Assembly: GCA_018398585.1 (NCBI GenBank)
Contig: JAGTTD010000001.1
Location: forward strand, 22,619,438-22,683,437
Direction of reading: 5' to 3'
Length of the DNA: 64,000 nucleotides
Origin: Simmondsia chinensis
Taxonomy: Eukaryota > Streptophyta > Magnoliopsida > Caryophyllales > Simmondsiaceae
The notes under the pieces were generated by a model. That model was not told the DNA's origin and did no database searches. It saw only the letters and a program-made list of their open reading frames with translations. Within the stretch, counting starts at the first letter, position 1; every line of letters starts with the position of its first letter. Position numbers and translations under genes: made by a program. Positions 46,978 through 58,639 of this stretch are shown one piece after another.

Positions 46978-47355
46978 GTGAGTTTTCTCAGTGAAACTGT
47001 TTCTTATTTGTTTGATCTAGCGTTTCAAGTGTGGTGTTGATTCCTCTAGATCTAGAAAGCACCGATACTCTTTTTTGACTACAGTATCGGTGTCCGACAT
47101 GTATCCGACACTGACACTCAGTCCGATACTTCCCGTTACGTGAAAAAGTATCCGATACTTTTTTCTAAAAAATTTGAATTTCCAATACGTTCCTGACACG
47201 CTTCCGACACGTGTCCAATACGTGGAAAAAAAGTATCCGTTTCTTTTTTTTTTTTTTTTTAATTTTGAATTTCCAACACGCTTCCGATATGTCCCGACAC
47301 GTTTTTTATGTTTTGACTGTAAAAATAAAATATTGCAATATATTATTGTATGTAT

Positions 47356-47492
47356 CTTCTCAGGTTGGGGGTTCTCGGAAACAACCTCTCTTCAGGGTAG
47401 CCCCCTGAAGGGGGAAGGCTGCGTACATCCTCCCCCCCCCCCCGACCCTGCTTTTGCGGGAGCCCTTGCAGGCACTGGGTTTGTTGTTGTTG
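47356..47492 (+). mobile_element. 137-bp LINE-tail retrocopy
   Basis: A perfect 15-bp duplication TATTATTGTATGTAT flanks it (47341-47355 and 47493-47507). It contains only the LINE tail: CTTCTCAGGTTGGGGG start, AAGGCTGCGTACATCC, GCGGGAGCCCTTGCAGGCAC, TGGGTTTGTTGTTGTTG end. It is an extreme 5' truncation of the LINE family seen at 41333-42108. Confidence 0.88.
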
Positions 47493-47845
47493 TATTATTG
47501 TATGTATATATAATATAATAACATACATATTAAATAGTTAAATTATATTACATAAACTTTAATATGATTATATTTAAATTAAATCAAAAAAATAAAATAA
47601 TATTTTCAAATGTTTTATAGCTATTTTGATAATATATCAATATTTTTGTACAATTTGAAAGAGAGAGAATGATGAAAAAAGAGAAGGAAGCGTCTTTTAA
47701 GTCGGGGGGGGGGGGGGGTATGGCATGACTTGAACCTCTGTTAATTGTTTTTGTTAATTGTATATGCTTGAATGCTTTATTTTTTTCTTAACTATTATAA
47801 TTTTTTTTCTCTTTCTTAGGGTCTATAACTCATGTTTTTTCATCA

Positions 47846-47980
47846 CTCTTAGGTTGGGGGCACTGGGAAACAACCTCTCTTCAGGTTAATACCCTGAAGG
47901 GGGAAGGTTGCGTACATCCGCCCCCCCCAGACCCTGCGTAGGCGGGAGCCGTTGAGGCACTGGGTATGTTCTTTTTTTTT
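47846..47980 (+). mobile_element. Second LINE-tail retrocopy
   Basis: The same block: AGGTTGGGGGCACTGGGAAA, CTGAAGGGGGAAGGTTGCGT, GCGGGAGCCGTTGAGGCACT, GGGTATGTTC and a T run. No duplication identified. The edges are approximate. Confidence 0.78.
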
Positions 47981-48249
47981 TTTTATATGGATATATATTT
48001 AAGAAAATACATAATTTTTAAGTAACATGTCCCCATGGTGTCGTGTCCTAGTTTTTTGAAAAATTACGTGTCGTTGTATTGGTATTGTATCCTGTATCCG
48101 TATCCGTGCTATCTAGCTCTAGATCAACAATGCTAGGAATGGTATTGGGGCGGGGTAGGTACGGGGTGCCTCCTCCATACTTGTAACCCCCACCAAAATC
48201 CATACCCGTCACCCACCCCATTACCTACCACGGGTTCCAAGTGGACACT

Positions 48250-51232
48250 TGTCAGTAAAGGTGGCTAGTGGGCCGGGTCGGGCCAGGCTCGTTTGGGCCT
48301 GGCCCCGTCCCATACCGGGGCCGGGCCACGGGCCCCAAAATTTTTGGGGTCTGGCCCGGCCCTGGCCCGGTTGGCCCAACGGCTCTTTTAAAGAGCTGTT
48401 GGGAGGGGGGAGCCGTTGCTCCCCCTTGCTTTTTAATAAATAAAAAAAATATTATCTATAAATACCCATCCCCCCATTCCATTTCCTCACAACAAATCTT
48501 CATCCAATTCTCTCTTCTCTCTCTACATGCATCTACTTGCAAGAATTGTGCACCAAATTGGCCACCTCTAGCTCGTAGAATCTCGGTCAAGTTCGAATTT
48601 CATTGTTCACTTCGGTAATTTGAGTATCAAAATTTTGTTTGTTTCGCATTTTTATCTACTTAATTTGCATTAGTAGTTGCATTTTTTAAATACTAATCAT
48701 TAATACTACCATGGCACACAACGCATCTTCATCTGGAGCCGGTCGTTCTAGTTCTAGCTCTTCTCGACTGCCTAAAGTACCTAAGAGGGGTAGAGTTGTC
48801 GAACTTGATATTGATGAACGAGCATTTTTAGAACCAGGCCCATCACCTCCATACACTGACACCATAGATTGGGACCTCCAACACCAGCAGTACTACAACG
48901 ACCAGGATTTTTCTGAGTCGGGTGGTGGTGGAGGAGACTCACAAACTGAAGAGGAACCCACATCCACCACCGAACCCCAGCCCGCAAGAACTAGTACTAG
49001 TAGGCATAGTACTAGTAGGGTATGGAAGCACTTTAACTTAGATAGGAACAATAATAAAGCGATTTGTACATTATGTGACCCACCCAAGGCCTTTAGTCAT
49101 CCACCGGGTAGTGGGACGGGCACATTAACTAGACATATAATTAGATGCCACCCCGAACAAGACCCAGATAGAGCCCAACAACAGTTAATACAGCAAGCGA
49201 CCAGTGCGCTTGCTAACTTTAGGTTCTCCCAAGAAACTAATAGACGGGAACTAGCTAAATATATAATTAGGCTGAAAAGCCTTTTGGCACCGGCAAAGAC
49301 CCTAGTTTCGTGGAGTATCTCCAAACAGCGGCAAACCCCGCCATCGTAAGGGTTCCTTGGAACACTTTAAAGCGGGACGCGTTTAAAGCTTACAATAAGA
49401 TGAAAACTGAGGTCTTCAAAATTTTTAGGGCGAACACGAGCATGTTCTCGTTGACGCCCGACACTTGGAAGTCGAAACCCGGTGTGCTTTACTTGTGCGT
49501 AATGGCACATTGGATCGATTCCTCCTTCACCATTCAAAAACGAATAGTCCATTTTGCATATTTAGATTATCCCCACACTGCCGACATAATCACGGGTGCG
49601 ATTATGGAGGCAGTTCGCGAGTGGGGGATAGAGCATCATATTTTTAGTATCACATTTGACAACGCTGCTAGTAATAACGCATTCATTAAACAACTAAGTA
49701 GGCATATGAAACTCGTGTTAGGTGGGTGGTGTTTTCATTTACGTTGCATTTGTCATATATTTAGGTCTAATAAATGATTCTCTTTCCACCTTAAGAGATG
49801 TAACAGTAGCAATAAAATCATCTGGAACCAGAAAGAGAAGATTTAAACATCTCTGTAAGACGCATGATTAAATTAGACTCACCAACTAGGCGGTCATCAA
49901 CCGTAGAAATGTTAGAGCGCATGCTACCATACAGGATATCCTAGTGGAATTTGTACAAGATACTCGTTCAGATTTAAGTGATTATAATCTGAGCGATGTA
50001 CACTGGGACACTATTAACGAAATTTGTAAATTTTTTACCATTTTTAGAGACGCTACCAACTTTTTTTCCGGTTTCTATTATCCGACCATACCACAAGCAA
50101 TATTTAAATTGATTGATATTGTATCTTGGATGTCGGAAAATGAATCCAACCCAGTGTTGACTGAATTGATTAAGGCAATGAAAACGAAGTTTTATAAATA
50201 TTATTCTGAACTACTCCTTACATGCTATTTTGCCACTATTTTGGATCCCCGTTGTAAACTCACGGGTTTGAACTTGTTTGCCAAATATTTTTACGAACAA
50301 TTAAAATATGATTTCGATACCGAAAAATTCATTGCGCAAGTCGATTCAGACCTACACACTTTATTTTTCCATTATTCTCGGAGATTATCATCTGATAATC
50401 CATATGTTACTTCTACTACAGTTGGATCTTCCACATCTAGTGGAAGTAGTGCACACATGTCAATTGTGTGGAAGCTTTGGGCCAATTCATGCCCACACAA
50501 GCTTCCACGTCATGTGACGAGTTAGATTACTATATGCAGATGCCGCTAATCCAATTCTTCGCGATACCGGCGAATCCGCAATTTGATATTTTAAAATGGT
50601 GGTGTACAAATCAAACCCAATATCCCGTGCTTTCCACCATGGCACGTGATATACTAATGTGTCCGGTGTCTTCAGTAGCATCGGAGTGTGCTTTTAGTCT
50701 TGGTGGCAGGTTGCTGGGGACGAAGAGGGCGAAGCTATCACCGTCCAGCTTGGAGATGTTCGTGTGCTTAAAGGACTGGATGCACGCAGAGGCTAGGGAG
50801 CAAAACGTACTGAGGCTGGGTTCATCGAGCGAGGATGAAGACGACCGCACTACCGATATGTCAGACGGTGGCACAGCAACCCCCCCAGCCAGTGTAGACT
50901 AATTTCTTATTGTTGTACGTCTATATCTTGTTTGTATTTTTTAATAAATATATTTGTACTTTTAAATAGTAGGATCCAACTGCTGTAGTTGTATTTGTTA
51001 CATTATTTACCATTATTTGTTATACATTTTATTTTATTACATATATTTAGCATTATTAATGATTGTGATGGATTGTATTTGTATCTTATATTATTCATCA
51101 ATGAATTATAATAATTTTTGTACAAAACGAATTTGTATTTTTTTAATTTTACATGTTTAAAACCAACCGGGGGGGGGGGGGGGGGGGGGCGGGCCAACCT
51201 TAGCCCGGCCCGGTCCCCCAACCAGGGCCCAC
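48250..51232 (+). mobile_element. hAT transposon with decayed transposase
   Basis: GC-rich ends stand out from AT-rich surroundings. The left side has TAGTGGGCCGGGTCGGGCC (48266) and further GGGCC words to 48390. The right side has GGCCCGGTCCCCCAACCAGG and GCCCACTA (51200-51230). The ends pair as inverted repeats of TAGTGGGCC. The flanking 8-mers (AAGGTGGC and ACAGTGGC) agree at six of eight bases, so the duplication is uncertain. It contains a hAT transposase relic at 48711-50902. Confidence 0.78.
48711..50902 (+). pseudogene. hAT transposase (BED finger, RICESLEEPER-like)
   Basis: ATG 48711. A low-complexity Ser-rich N-terminus is followed by a BED finger (VWKHFNLDRNNNKAICTLC, LTRHIIRCH: CX2C and HX4H). 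The catalytic region has FSLTPDTWKSKPG and HIFSITFDNAASNNAF plus RCICHIF. A long alpha-helical part is at 49944-50525 (ATILDPRCKLTGLNLF), and the hATC dimerisation domain is at 50530-50790 (ILKWWCTNQTQYPVLSTMAR, CPVSSVASECAFSLGGRLLG). Breaks: a frame change near 49310, stops at about 49775-49945, and a frame change near 50470. It is not functional as it stands. Confidence 0.9.
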
Positions 51233-51262
51233 TACAGTGGCGGGCCTAGCGGGCCGGGGTCA

Positions 51263-51584
51263 TGATTGGAGTTCAAATTAGAAGATATCTTAGGAAAAGT
51301 TGTTGGTGGTCTTCGGTGGTTGCTTGTCTTGGTTTAAGTCCATTTTGGCGGTTGTTTAGTTAGTAAGGCGGTTGGTAGTTAAGAATTGTCTAGATTCATT
51401 GTTTTGTGTTCCTTTCTTGTATTGGTATAAGTAGTAGGCTCTTATGTAAGAATCATTGTAATGAATGAAATAATATCTTAATTTCTCTCTCTCATCTAAC
51501 TCTCTCTATTTCTCATCTTTTTCACTTCTCTTCTCATCTTTCCTCATTCTCACCTAGGTTATGATCAAGATTCATCTTGATTCA
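51263..51584 (+). repeat. 5' LTR of the Ty3 gag-pol element
   Basis: Probable start TGATTGGAGTTC and end CTTGATTCA, followed three bases later by TGGTATCAGGGC. It shares the TCTCTCTCATCTAACTCTCT pyrimidine tract with the gag-only element's LTR. About 322 bp. No 3' LTR is found, so the start is a best guess. Confidence 0.65.
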
Positions 51585-51725
51585 TATTGGTATCAGGGCC
51601 TTGAGCTTGCATACGATCGGATTGATTGATCTTTAATTCGATTGAATTGTTGAAATTTAGGCTTTTTCGGTGCTGAATTGATTGAATCGTGTTGCAATCT
51701 GGCTAGAAACAGGCGATCTGTTGCT

Positions 51726-52800
51726 ATGGTTGGTGGAGCAACTACTCGTGCCAATGCAGCTAATAACACTGCTACTTATGCTGCTGCGGTTGCTGGTCCT
51801 GATAGTGGAGCTAATTAAGGAAATCAAATGGATCAAGTGCTACTTATGATGCAGAACATGATGCAGTCCTTTCGGCAGGATATGAATCAGAGGTTTGAAT
51901 AACAATATCAAGAGATTTCACAACAAATTAATGGATTGCAGCAGAGAATGGAGAGGCAGCAACAACAAGCTCGAGGTAGCATACTTCTGGCTGCAAGCTA
52001 GTAGAATAGACCTCCTGATCTAAGGCCTCCTCGTGTGGACAGCAATGACAGTGCATCAAGTGCAAGGAGCAATGGTTTTAGACAGCCTCGTGTGGATGTA
52101 GAGCCTTTCGATGGTACAATGCCTCAATCTTGGATAAGGAAGTGTGAGAGGTACTTTCGTTTCTACAACATTGAAGAACGTGAGAAGGTTGAGTTGGCTG
52201 CTGTGTATTTGAAGGGAGAATTGGAGGTCTGGTATTTTAGTTTGATGCGCAGTAAGCCTCCTGGACTGAGTTTGGAAATGAGCTTTATGATATGTATGGG
52301 GATGAAGATGTGAGTGAAGTGGTGGATAACTTCAATAAGTAACTCAAGTCTCATCCGTGAAGGATTATATGACAAGGTTTGAAGGATTGAGAGCTAGGAT
52401 GCTCACTGTGTATCCTGAGGCACCGGAATCATATTATGTTTCAAGATTTGTGAGTGGACTTAAGCCTAAAATCAAGAACATGGTTAAGGCATTTGATCCC
52501 TCCACTCTTTCTCAAGCTTATTCAAAGGCAAGAAAGGTTGAGAGCTCGGTATTGACAGTTCCTGATTCCTAGAAATTGAGAAGTGCTCCCAATGGATCAT
52601 CTTCATCGAGATTTACATGGTCCAATAGTAGAGCTGGAAGTACTGACGATAGAAGGCCTTAGAAGCTTTGTTTCAAATGCAATCAGAAATACTTCTTTGG
52701 TTATAAGTGTGATCCTAAGTATCTCATGGCAGCCGCTGGAGTAGAAGCTATTGAAGCAGAAGAAGATGAGATGTTTGATTTCAGGGAGCAAGAGGAAGAG
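51726..52800 (+). pseudogene. Ty3 gag
   Basis: ATG 51726 (MVGGATTRANAANNTATYAA), a Gln-rich coiled coil, then NGFRQPRVDVEPFDGTMPQS, RYFRFYNIEEREKVELAAVY, DYMTRFEGLRARM and KPKIKNMVKAFDPSTLSQAY. The knuckle reads CFKCNQKYFFGYKC, in which the usual His ligand is Tyr. There are stops at 51817, 51899 and 52000 and a frameshift near 52310. Confidence 0.85.
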
Positions 52801-52809
52801 AATAAGGAT

Positions 52810-55362
52810 GATTCTGATGAAGAAGATGAGGTTGAAATCTCTGTTATGGCCTTAACAGGGAGTGGCTCGCATAATACCATTCGAATTAAGGGAGTAGTTG
52901 GGCAACGAGACTTATTGATACTCATTGATAATGGGAGCACACATAGCTTTGTGGATCCCAAGGTTGTAAGAGCTGTGGGACAAGATTTGATCAAGACCAG
53001 TCCCTTGGCTGTCACGGTGGCTGATGGAATTCAATTTTGACACACACAAAGTGTAAGAAGTTCAAATGGAAGATGCAAGGTGACAAATTTGAGTATGACT
53101 TCAGAGTTTTGAGGTTGTGATATGGTGTTGGGAGTTGATTGGATGAAATCCTTCAGCCCCATTTCTCTCAGCTCACTGTGTCCTTTGAAAGAGAAGGGCA
53201 AAAGATCAAGCTACAAGGCATTGTGGAGCAAGGCCAGCTCCAGTTGATGAGGGGCAAGAGTCTACCAAAGGTTCTCAAGAAGGGAACTTATTAATGGGTA
53301 GGACAACTCTACTCAATCACTGCTGTTTTAGAACTTAACCAAGCAGATTCCAGCATTGCTTTGGATTCCAGCGTTGCTTTGGATTCTTTGCTTCAAGAGT
53401 ATGGTGATTTATTTGAGCAGCCAGAGACCGTACCCCCAAAAAGGGAGCTTGATCATGCAATTCCTTTGAAGGAAGGTTCTAATCCAATGAATCTTCGTCC
53501 TTATAAGTATCCTCATTCTCAGAAGAATGAGATTGAAAGGCAAGTTGAGGACCTGTTGAAGACAAGATTCATAAGGCACAGTCATAGCCCTTTTGCTTTT
53601 CCTGTAATCTTGGTTAAAGCGAAAGATGGATCTTCACGGATGTGCATTGATAATCGCCACTTGAACTCTCTTACAATCAAGGATAAATTTCCAATTCCTG
53701 TCATAGACGATCTGTTGGATGAATTGCATGGTTCGTGGTACTACACCAAGTTGGATCTGAGGCAAGGCTATTATCAGATTAGAGTGCAAGACCAAGATAT
53801 TCATAAAACAGCTTTTAGAACACATCAAGGGCATTATGAATTCGTGGTGATGCCTTTTGGACTATCTAGTGCCCCTGCAACATTCCAGGCTTTGATGAAT
53901 CTTGTGTTTAAGCCTTACTTAAGGAAATTTGTACTTGTGTTCTTTGATGACATTTTGGTCTACAGCACTACTCCGCCGGAGCATCTTACTCGTCTGGAAT
54001 TGGTATTTCAGACCATGAGGCAGCACAAGCTATACGCCAAGCTCTCTAAATGTACATTTGCCAAGACACAAGTGGAGTACCTTGGCCATGTTATCTCGGG
54101 TGATGGGGTAGCTACAGACCCAAGCAAGGTCCAGGCTATGAAGGATTGGCCAGAGCCAAGATCCCTCAAGCAGCTAATAGGTTTCTTAGGTTTAACAGGC
54201 TACTACCGCAAATTCATAGCTGGATATGGAATTATTGCAAAGCCACTGACAGGTCTGCTTAAGAAAGAGGCTTTCCTTTTGAGTGATTTGGCTAAGGAAC
54301 CTTTTGAGCAGTTGAAGCAGGCCATGACTATGGCTCCAGTATTGGTAATGCCAGACTTCAGCTTGCCTTTTACGCTGGAAACTGATGCTTGCAGTAGTGG
54401 AATTGAAGTAGTTCTTTCGCAAATTGGAAGGCCATTGGCCTATCTCAGCCAAGCATTGGGTCCTAAGAATCAGAAGCTGTCCATTTATGAGAAGGAATAC
54501 ATGGCAATTCTTTTGGCTATATAGAATTGGAGGCACTATTTGGAAGGTCATCATTTCGTAATCAAAACTTACCGCCAAAGTCTCAAGTACCTGCTTGAGC
54601 AAAGAATTTCTACCAGAGTTCAAAGGAAGGGATTGATGAAGATGTTGGGCTTGGAGTGTACGATGAATATAGGAAGGGAGATGATAATCCTGTTGCAGAC
54701 GCTCTTTTTAAAAGACATGAGGAAGGTGAAACAAAAGCTTCTTATGCTGCAATTTCTCAAGTTATACCACTGTGGATGACTGAAGTGATCAAATCTTATG
54801 ATCAAGATACATTTGCTCTAACTTATGTCATTCCTAGCTACACACAAGCAACACCTATTGATTCTGATTCAGAGGTGACCGTTAGCAAGGGAATTATTCG
54901 AATTAAAGGAAAGATATACATTGGTGAAGGAGCTAGGTTAAGGAAGCAAGTCATTGAGGCTTCTCACGACTGTCCTTGGGGAGGGCATTCTGGAGTTGAA
55001 GGGACTTACCAAAGGATTAAGCAATACTTTCAGTGGAATGGGTTGAAGAAAGAAGTTCAAGAGTTTGTGTGGCAATGTGAGGTTTGTTAGCAAATCAAGG
55101 TTGAGCATACTCCATACAAAGGCTTGCTGCAGCCGTTACCAGTTCTTAATGGGGCTTGGACACACATTAGTATGGATTTTGTTGAAGGCTTGCCTAAGTC
55201 TGAAGGTAGAGAAGTTATTTGGGTGGTAGTAGATTGTTTTACCAAGTTTGGCCACTTCATTGGCCTCTCTCGTCCAATTTTAGCAGAAAAGTTAGCAAGG
55301 CTCTTCTTGGATCATATCTACAAGTTTCATGGACTTCCATAATCAATTGTATCAGATAGGGA
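52810..55362 (+). pseudogene. Ty3 pol (protease, RT, RNase H, integrase)
   Basis: Protease: LLILIDNGSTHSFVDPKVV (about 52912-52970; D-N-G in place of the common D-S-G). RT is open at 53361-54524: PIPVIDDLLDELHGSWYYTK, LDLRQGYYQIRVQDQDIHKT, MPFGLSSAPATFQALMNLVF, FFDDILVYS as the YxDD box. RNase H: TLETDACSSGIEVVLSQ, then a stop at 54522-54524. Integrase: zinc site HDCPWGGHSG with CEVC, a stop at 55088-55090, catalytic D in SMDFVEGLP, and the second in SDRD; the third acidic residue and C-terminus are missing. The RT domain alone is uninterrupted over 387 codons. Confidence 0.9.
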
Positions 55363-55479
55363 CAAATCAAGGTTACTAGCTGACTTTGCCACAATCACAG
55401 CAACTATTTGTGCAACGACAGTTATAGATTCAACAACAAATTCATGTTAATGCTGAGTTTTAGCCTAGCGCAGTACAAG

Positions 55480-56930
55480 AACAAGGAGTGAATTTGAATT
55501 CTTTTGCAAACTCTGCCAGAGCTGGAAGAGATTCGATGTTGAATGTTGAAGCTTCGAATCAGATTGTTGTAGAGCCAGTTCATCTACCTGTTCGTGATGG
55601 ATCGATTAGGGAAGTGGATGCTGAGCTTGCTATGTTTAAGAATGAAGCAAAACAATTGAGCTTGAATCGATCTAAGGATGATTGAGCTACTGCTGGATGG
55701 TCAAGTAATTTGAGATCAACTTCAAATGAAGAAGTAATTGGGGAATGTGGACCCGAATTAGTGCAGTACAGCCTGAGATTGAGGCGTTACAACCTGAAGA
55801 GTCTGAAATAGGTGTATTACAGCCTGAAGTGCATGATGCAGGATTAAATTCTGGTATTGAGATCCAATTGCAAGTGCAGATTACGATTTTGAGCATAAGG
55901 AAGTTGAGAGTTAAATTCACATCTCAGCTTAACAAGGATATTAAGTTGATCAGTCACTTAAATCGGAAAAAATGTTACTCAAGCAAGATGATTAGAGCAA
56001 TGGAGAGACCAATCGTTGTTTATGAAGGAAGTGCTCCGGATTTCTTACCACTTGAAGCAAACGAGGAAGTTTTTGGTAGATTATTTGAGATTAAGAAGTT
56101 GGGGTTGAAACAACCTAAGGTGTTGTTGGTATCCATTGATAGGCTTGGAGCGAGTTCTTGGATCCATAGAAGCATCAAGAGGGCTAAGAAGAGGTACAAA
56201 TCTATCAACCAACGCACAAGCTCGGCATTAAGTCAGGAAGTTTGTGCTGTACAGCTTTCAAATACATATTAGTCAATGGTTAATTCTGGTGCTGATGCTA
56301 CTGTTAGTTGTATGCAATGCCTTACTTCGCGTTTCATTACACATTCAGAATTAGAACTAATATTAACTCAGATACAAGAGCAATTTGCAGCATTGCTGTG
56401 TTTTCGACGGGAGAAATGGGATCATAGAATGAACGAAGTGGATCGGAAGTGGAATAAGCTTTTCCAACAAATACCGCTGCAGACGAATCTCTTACAAGAA
56501 TAACTTGGTATTCAACTTCGTCAAGGGGAAGCAAGTCCTCAAGGGGAAGTGATATGTAGGGACATTGATCAAGCCCCAAGGGAAGCATCTCATCTTTCAA
56601 ATCCAGTTCTGAGTTCGTGTATAGATGTTGATCTTATGCTGAACACTGACACAACAAGAGTGGATTCCACTATAAGTTTTGATGCAAGTGTAAAGGAGAA
56701 GGCATTTGCTTAAGTGGAAGTGGCCCCTTCACAAAATCAGCATGGGAAATGGTATCAGATGGGATCTGTAGCAGTGAGGAGTGTAGAGTTGTCATGAGAG
56801 TCTGATAGAAAAGCTCAAGCAAATAACAGTCAAGAGGTCAATATAGTAGCAAATCAGACTTGTTGGAGACCTTTTGATCCAGGGAAGGAGTTTGTAGAGG
56901 CATTTGGGAGTAAACATCTACAAATAGGAT
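55480..56930 (+). pseudogene. Unrecognised decayed reading frame after the truncated integrase
   Basis: From 55745 to about 56930 one frame is open except for a handful of single stops (56270-56272, 56501-56503, 56711, 56795), which suggests a gene of about 390 codons that has begun to decay. A preceding open piece lies in another frame (55488-55685: VEPVHLPVRDGSIREVDAEL). Motifs: PEIEALQPEESEIGVLQPEV, VVYEGSAPDFLPLEANEEVF, QPKVLLVSIDRLGASSWIHR, RREKWDHRMNEVDRKWNKLF, ANQTCWRPFDPGKEFVEAFG. I cannot assign a family. It follows a Gln-rich part (LFVQRQL, IQQQIHV) that resembles the coiled coils preceding gag, so it may be a captured host sequence or an additional retroelement gene. Confidence 0.4.
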
Positions 56931-57302
56931 GGAGGAGCGGAGCTAAACTAGTCCTAATGCCCTTAGGCTTATATGTATGCCTGTTTGCTTTTACTTGCTA
57001 TTGCTAGGTGCTGTTAGTTGCTTGTTGCTTATTGCTTGTTGCTTGCTACTCGAGCAGTGTATTGTTGCTCCTCGGTGCTATGTGCCCTGCTACTTGTGGC
57101 TTTGTTGCTTTATTGCTTTATTGCTTATTGCTGCTTTATGCCCTCTACGTGTTCTTTTTATGCTTTATGCTTTTCAGGTTAGGGGTCCTCGAACATAGCC
57201 TCTCTTTAGGGTCGCACCCTGAAGGGGTAAAGCTGCTTACATCTCACCCCTCCCAGACCCTGCATTGGCGGGAGCCCTTGGGGCACTGGGTTTGTTGTTG
57301 TT
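56930..57302 (+). mobile_element. RTE-like LINE 3' end
   Basis: 3' untranslated region and tail of the LINE family at 41333-42108: CTTAGGCTTATATG, TTGCTTATTGCTTG repeats, TTATGCTTTTCAGGTTAGGG, ACCCTGAAGGGGTAAAGC, GGCGGGAGCCCTTGGGGCAC, TGGGTTTGTTGTTGTTG. It abuts the Tat RT at 57303. No target duplication found. Confidence 0.82.
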
Positions 57303-58630
57303 GGCAAGACCGTGGAAGTCTATATCGATGATGTTGTGGTCAAGTTAAAAACTCAAGTGGAACACTTGGAGGATTTAAGAGGCGCCTTCTTACGAATGAG
57401 AAGACAATCTTAAAATGAACCCATTGAAGTGTGCCTCTGAAGTTCGAGCTGGAAATTTCTTGGGCTTCTTGGTACACCAGCTGGAGATTGAATTTGATTT
57501 GAATAAGGCAAAGGCCATTCAAGAGGTTAAGCCTCCCTCTAATGAAAGAAAACTTTAAAGGTTCTTAGGGCAGGTAATTTCCTAAGACGTTTTATTTCAG
57601 ATATTGTAGGAAAGACTAAACTCGCCCTTATTGAGACTGAAGTCTGAACGAGAGTTCAATTGGGAAGAGCGATACTAAAGCCGCTTCGAAGCCGTAAAGG
57701 AATACTCGATTAGGCCAACGGTTTTGATACTGCCTTAATAGGGGAAGTTGCTTAAGTTATATGTGTAAGCCTCTGTTGAATCCGTAGGCTATTTTTTAGT
57801 GCAAGAAAATGAGCAAGGGTTGAAAGAAACTGTGTTTTACTTAAGCCTGTGTCTAAATGACTATGAAATAAAGTACATTTCTGCTGAAAAGTTGAGTTTA
57901 TCCTCATATTGTGTCTGCTAAATTAAGACATTACTTTCTTGTCTTTACCATATGTGTAATTGCTCAAACAAGTGTTTTAAAGTACATGTTGGACAGACCA
58001 CTAATGAGGGGAAGATTGAACAAATGGTGTGTTGCTTTACTCCAATATGATTTGGTGTACGTGTCATGAAACTCAATAAAAGGCCAAGCTTTGGCTAATT
58101 TCTTAGCTGACTACCAAACATAAGTACCGAGAGGGCCTCGAGGAGGAGGACATCTTAGTAATGGGGCCCGTGGAAGTTATATTTTGATGGCTCAAGGACT
58201 AAGTCTGGTGCATGGGTTGGAATCTTTATTAAATCGCTTCTTGGAGTCATAACCAAACTGGCCGTTTCTCTGGTGGGCAGATGTTCTACTAATGGGGCAG
58301 AATATGAGGCTTTAGTTATTAACATTGCTCGGGATGGGGGTTCACAGCGCAGATATTAAAGGAGACTCACAACTGATAATTCACCAGGTGAGAGGTGAGT
58401 TTCAATATTTGAGTGACACGTCAAATAAATACATCTCAATTGTCCAAGAACTATTGAGGAAATTTAATGTAGTTAGCATTAAATATATACCTGGAGCTGA
58501 GAATAAGACGACTAATAACCTTGCTCAAATGGCTTTTGGGTATGAGTTGTCAAGGACCTAGTTCGAGGAATCTCTGATCATTAGAACTAAGGTCTTAAAT
58601 CATGACCTTGAGGATACTAAGTCTCTAGTA
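57303..58630 (+). pseudogene. Tat copy 2 RT end and two RNase H domains
   Basis: RT: VYIDDVVVKLKTQVEHLEDL, LGFLVHQLEIEFDLNKAKAI. The first RNase H (57780-58060) is in poor shape. The second RNase H is clearer: WKLYFDGSRTKSGAWVGIF (about 58168), STNGAEYEALVINIA, DIKGDSQLIIHQVRGEF (58346-58396), YIPGAENKTTNNLAQMAF. These give the D, E and D positions of an RNase H fold. There is a frame change near 58330 and there are many stops. Confidence 0.8.
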
Positions 58631-58639
58631 TTTGAGAGT

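Larger units (their letters stand above)
47035..48129. mobile_element. Terminal-inverted-repeat DNA element
   Basis: The ends pair: left TGTTGATTCCTCTAGATCTAGAAAGCACCGATAC, right reverse complement TGTTGATCTAGAGCTAGATAGCACGGATAC (both shortened by small gaps). Interior words (A)TCCGACAC, CCAATACG and TGTCCGACA repeat near both ends. No transposase and no clear target duplication. Two LINE-tail copies have inserted inside it. It begins about 60 bp after exon 8. Confidence 0.55.
51263..55370 (+). mobile_element. Ty3 chromovirus-like gag-pol element, 3'-truncated
   Basis: LTR, primer site (TGGTATCAGGGC, 51588-51599), gag, protease, RT, RNase H and integrase in order, then an abrupt end inside the integrase core just after SDRD (about 55362). 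Its gag is the closest relative of the gag-only element at 37655. It lies immediately after the hAT right end. Confidence 0.88.

Noticed and set aside
48249..48618. Overlapping GC-rich frames (Gly/Pro/Arg-rich)
   Set aside because: They arise from the GGGCC subterminal repeats of the hAT element.
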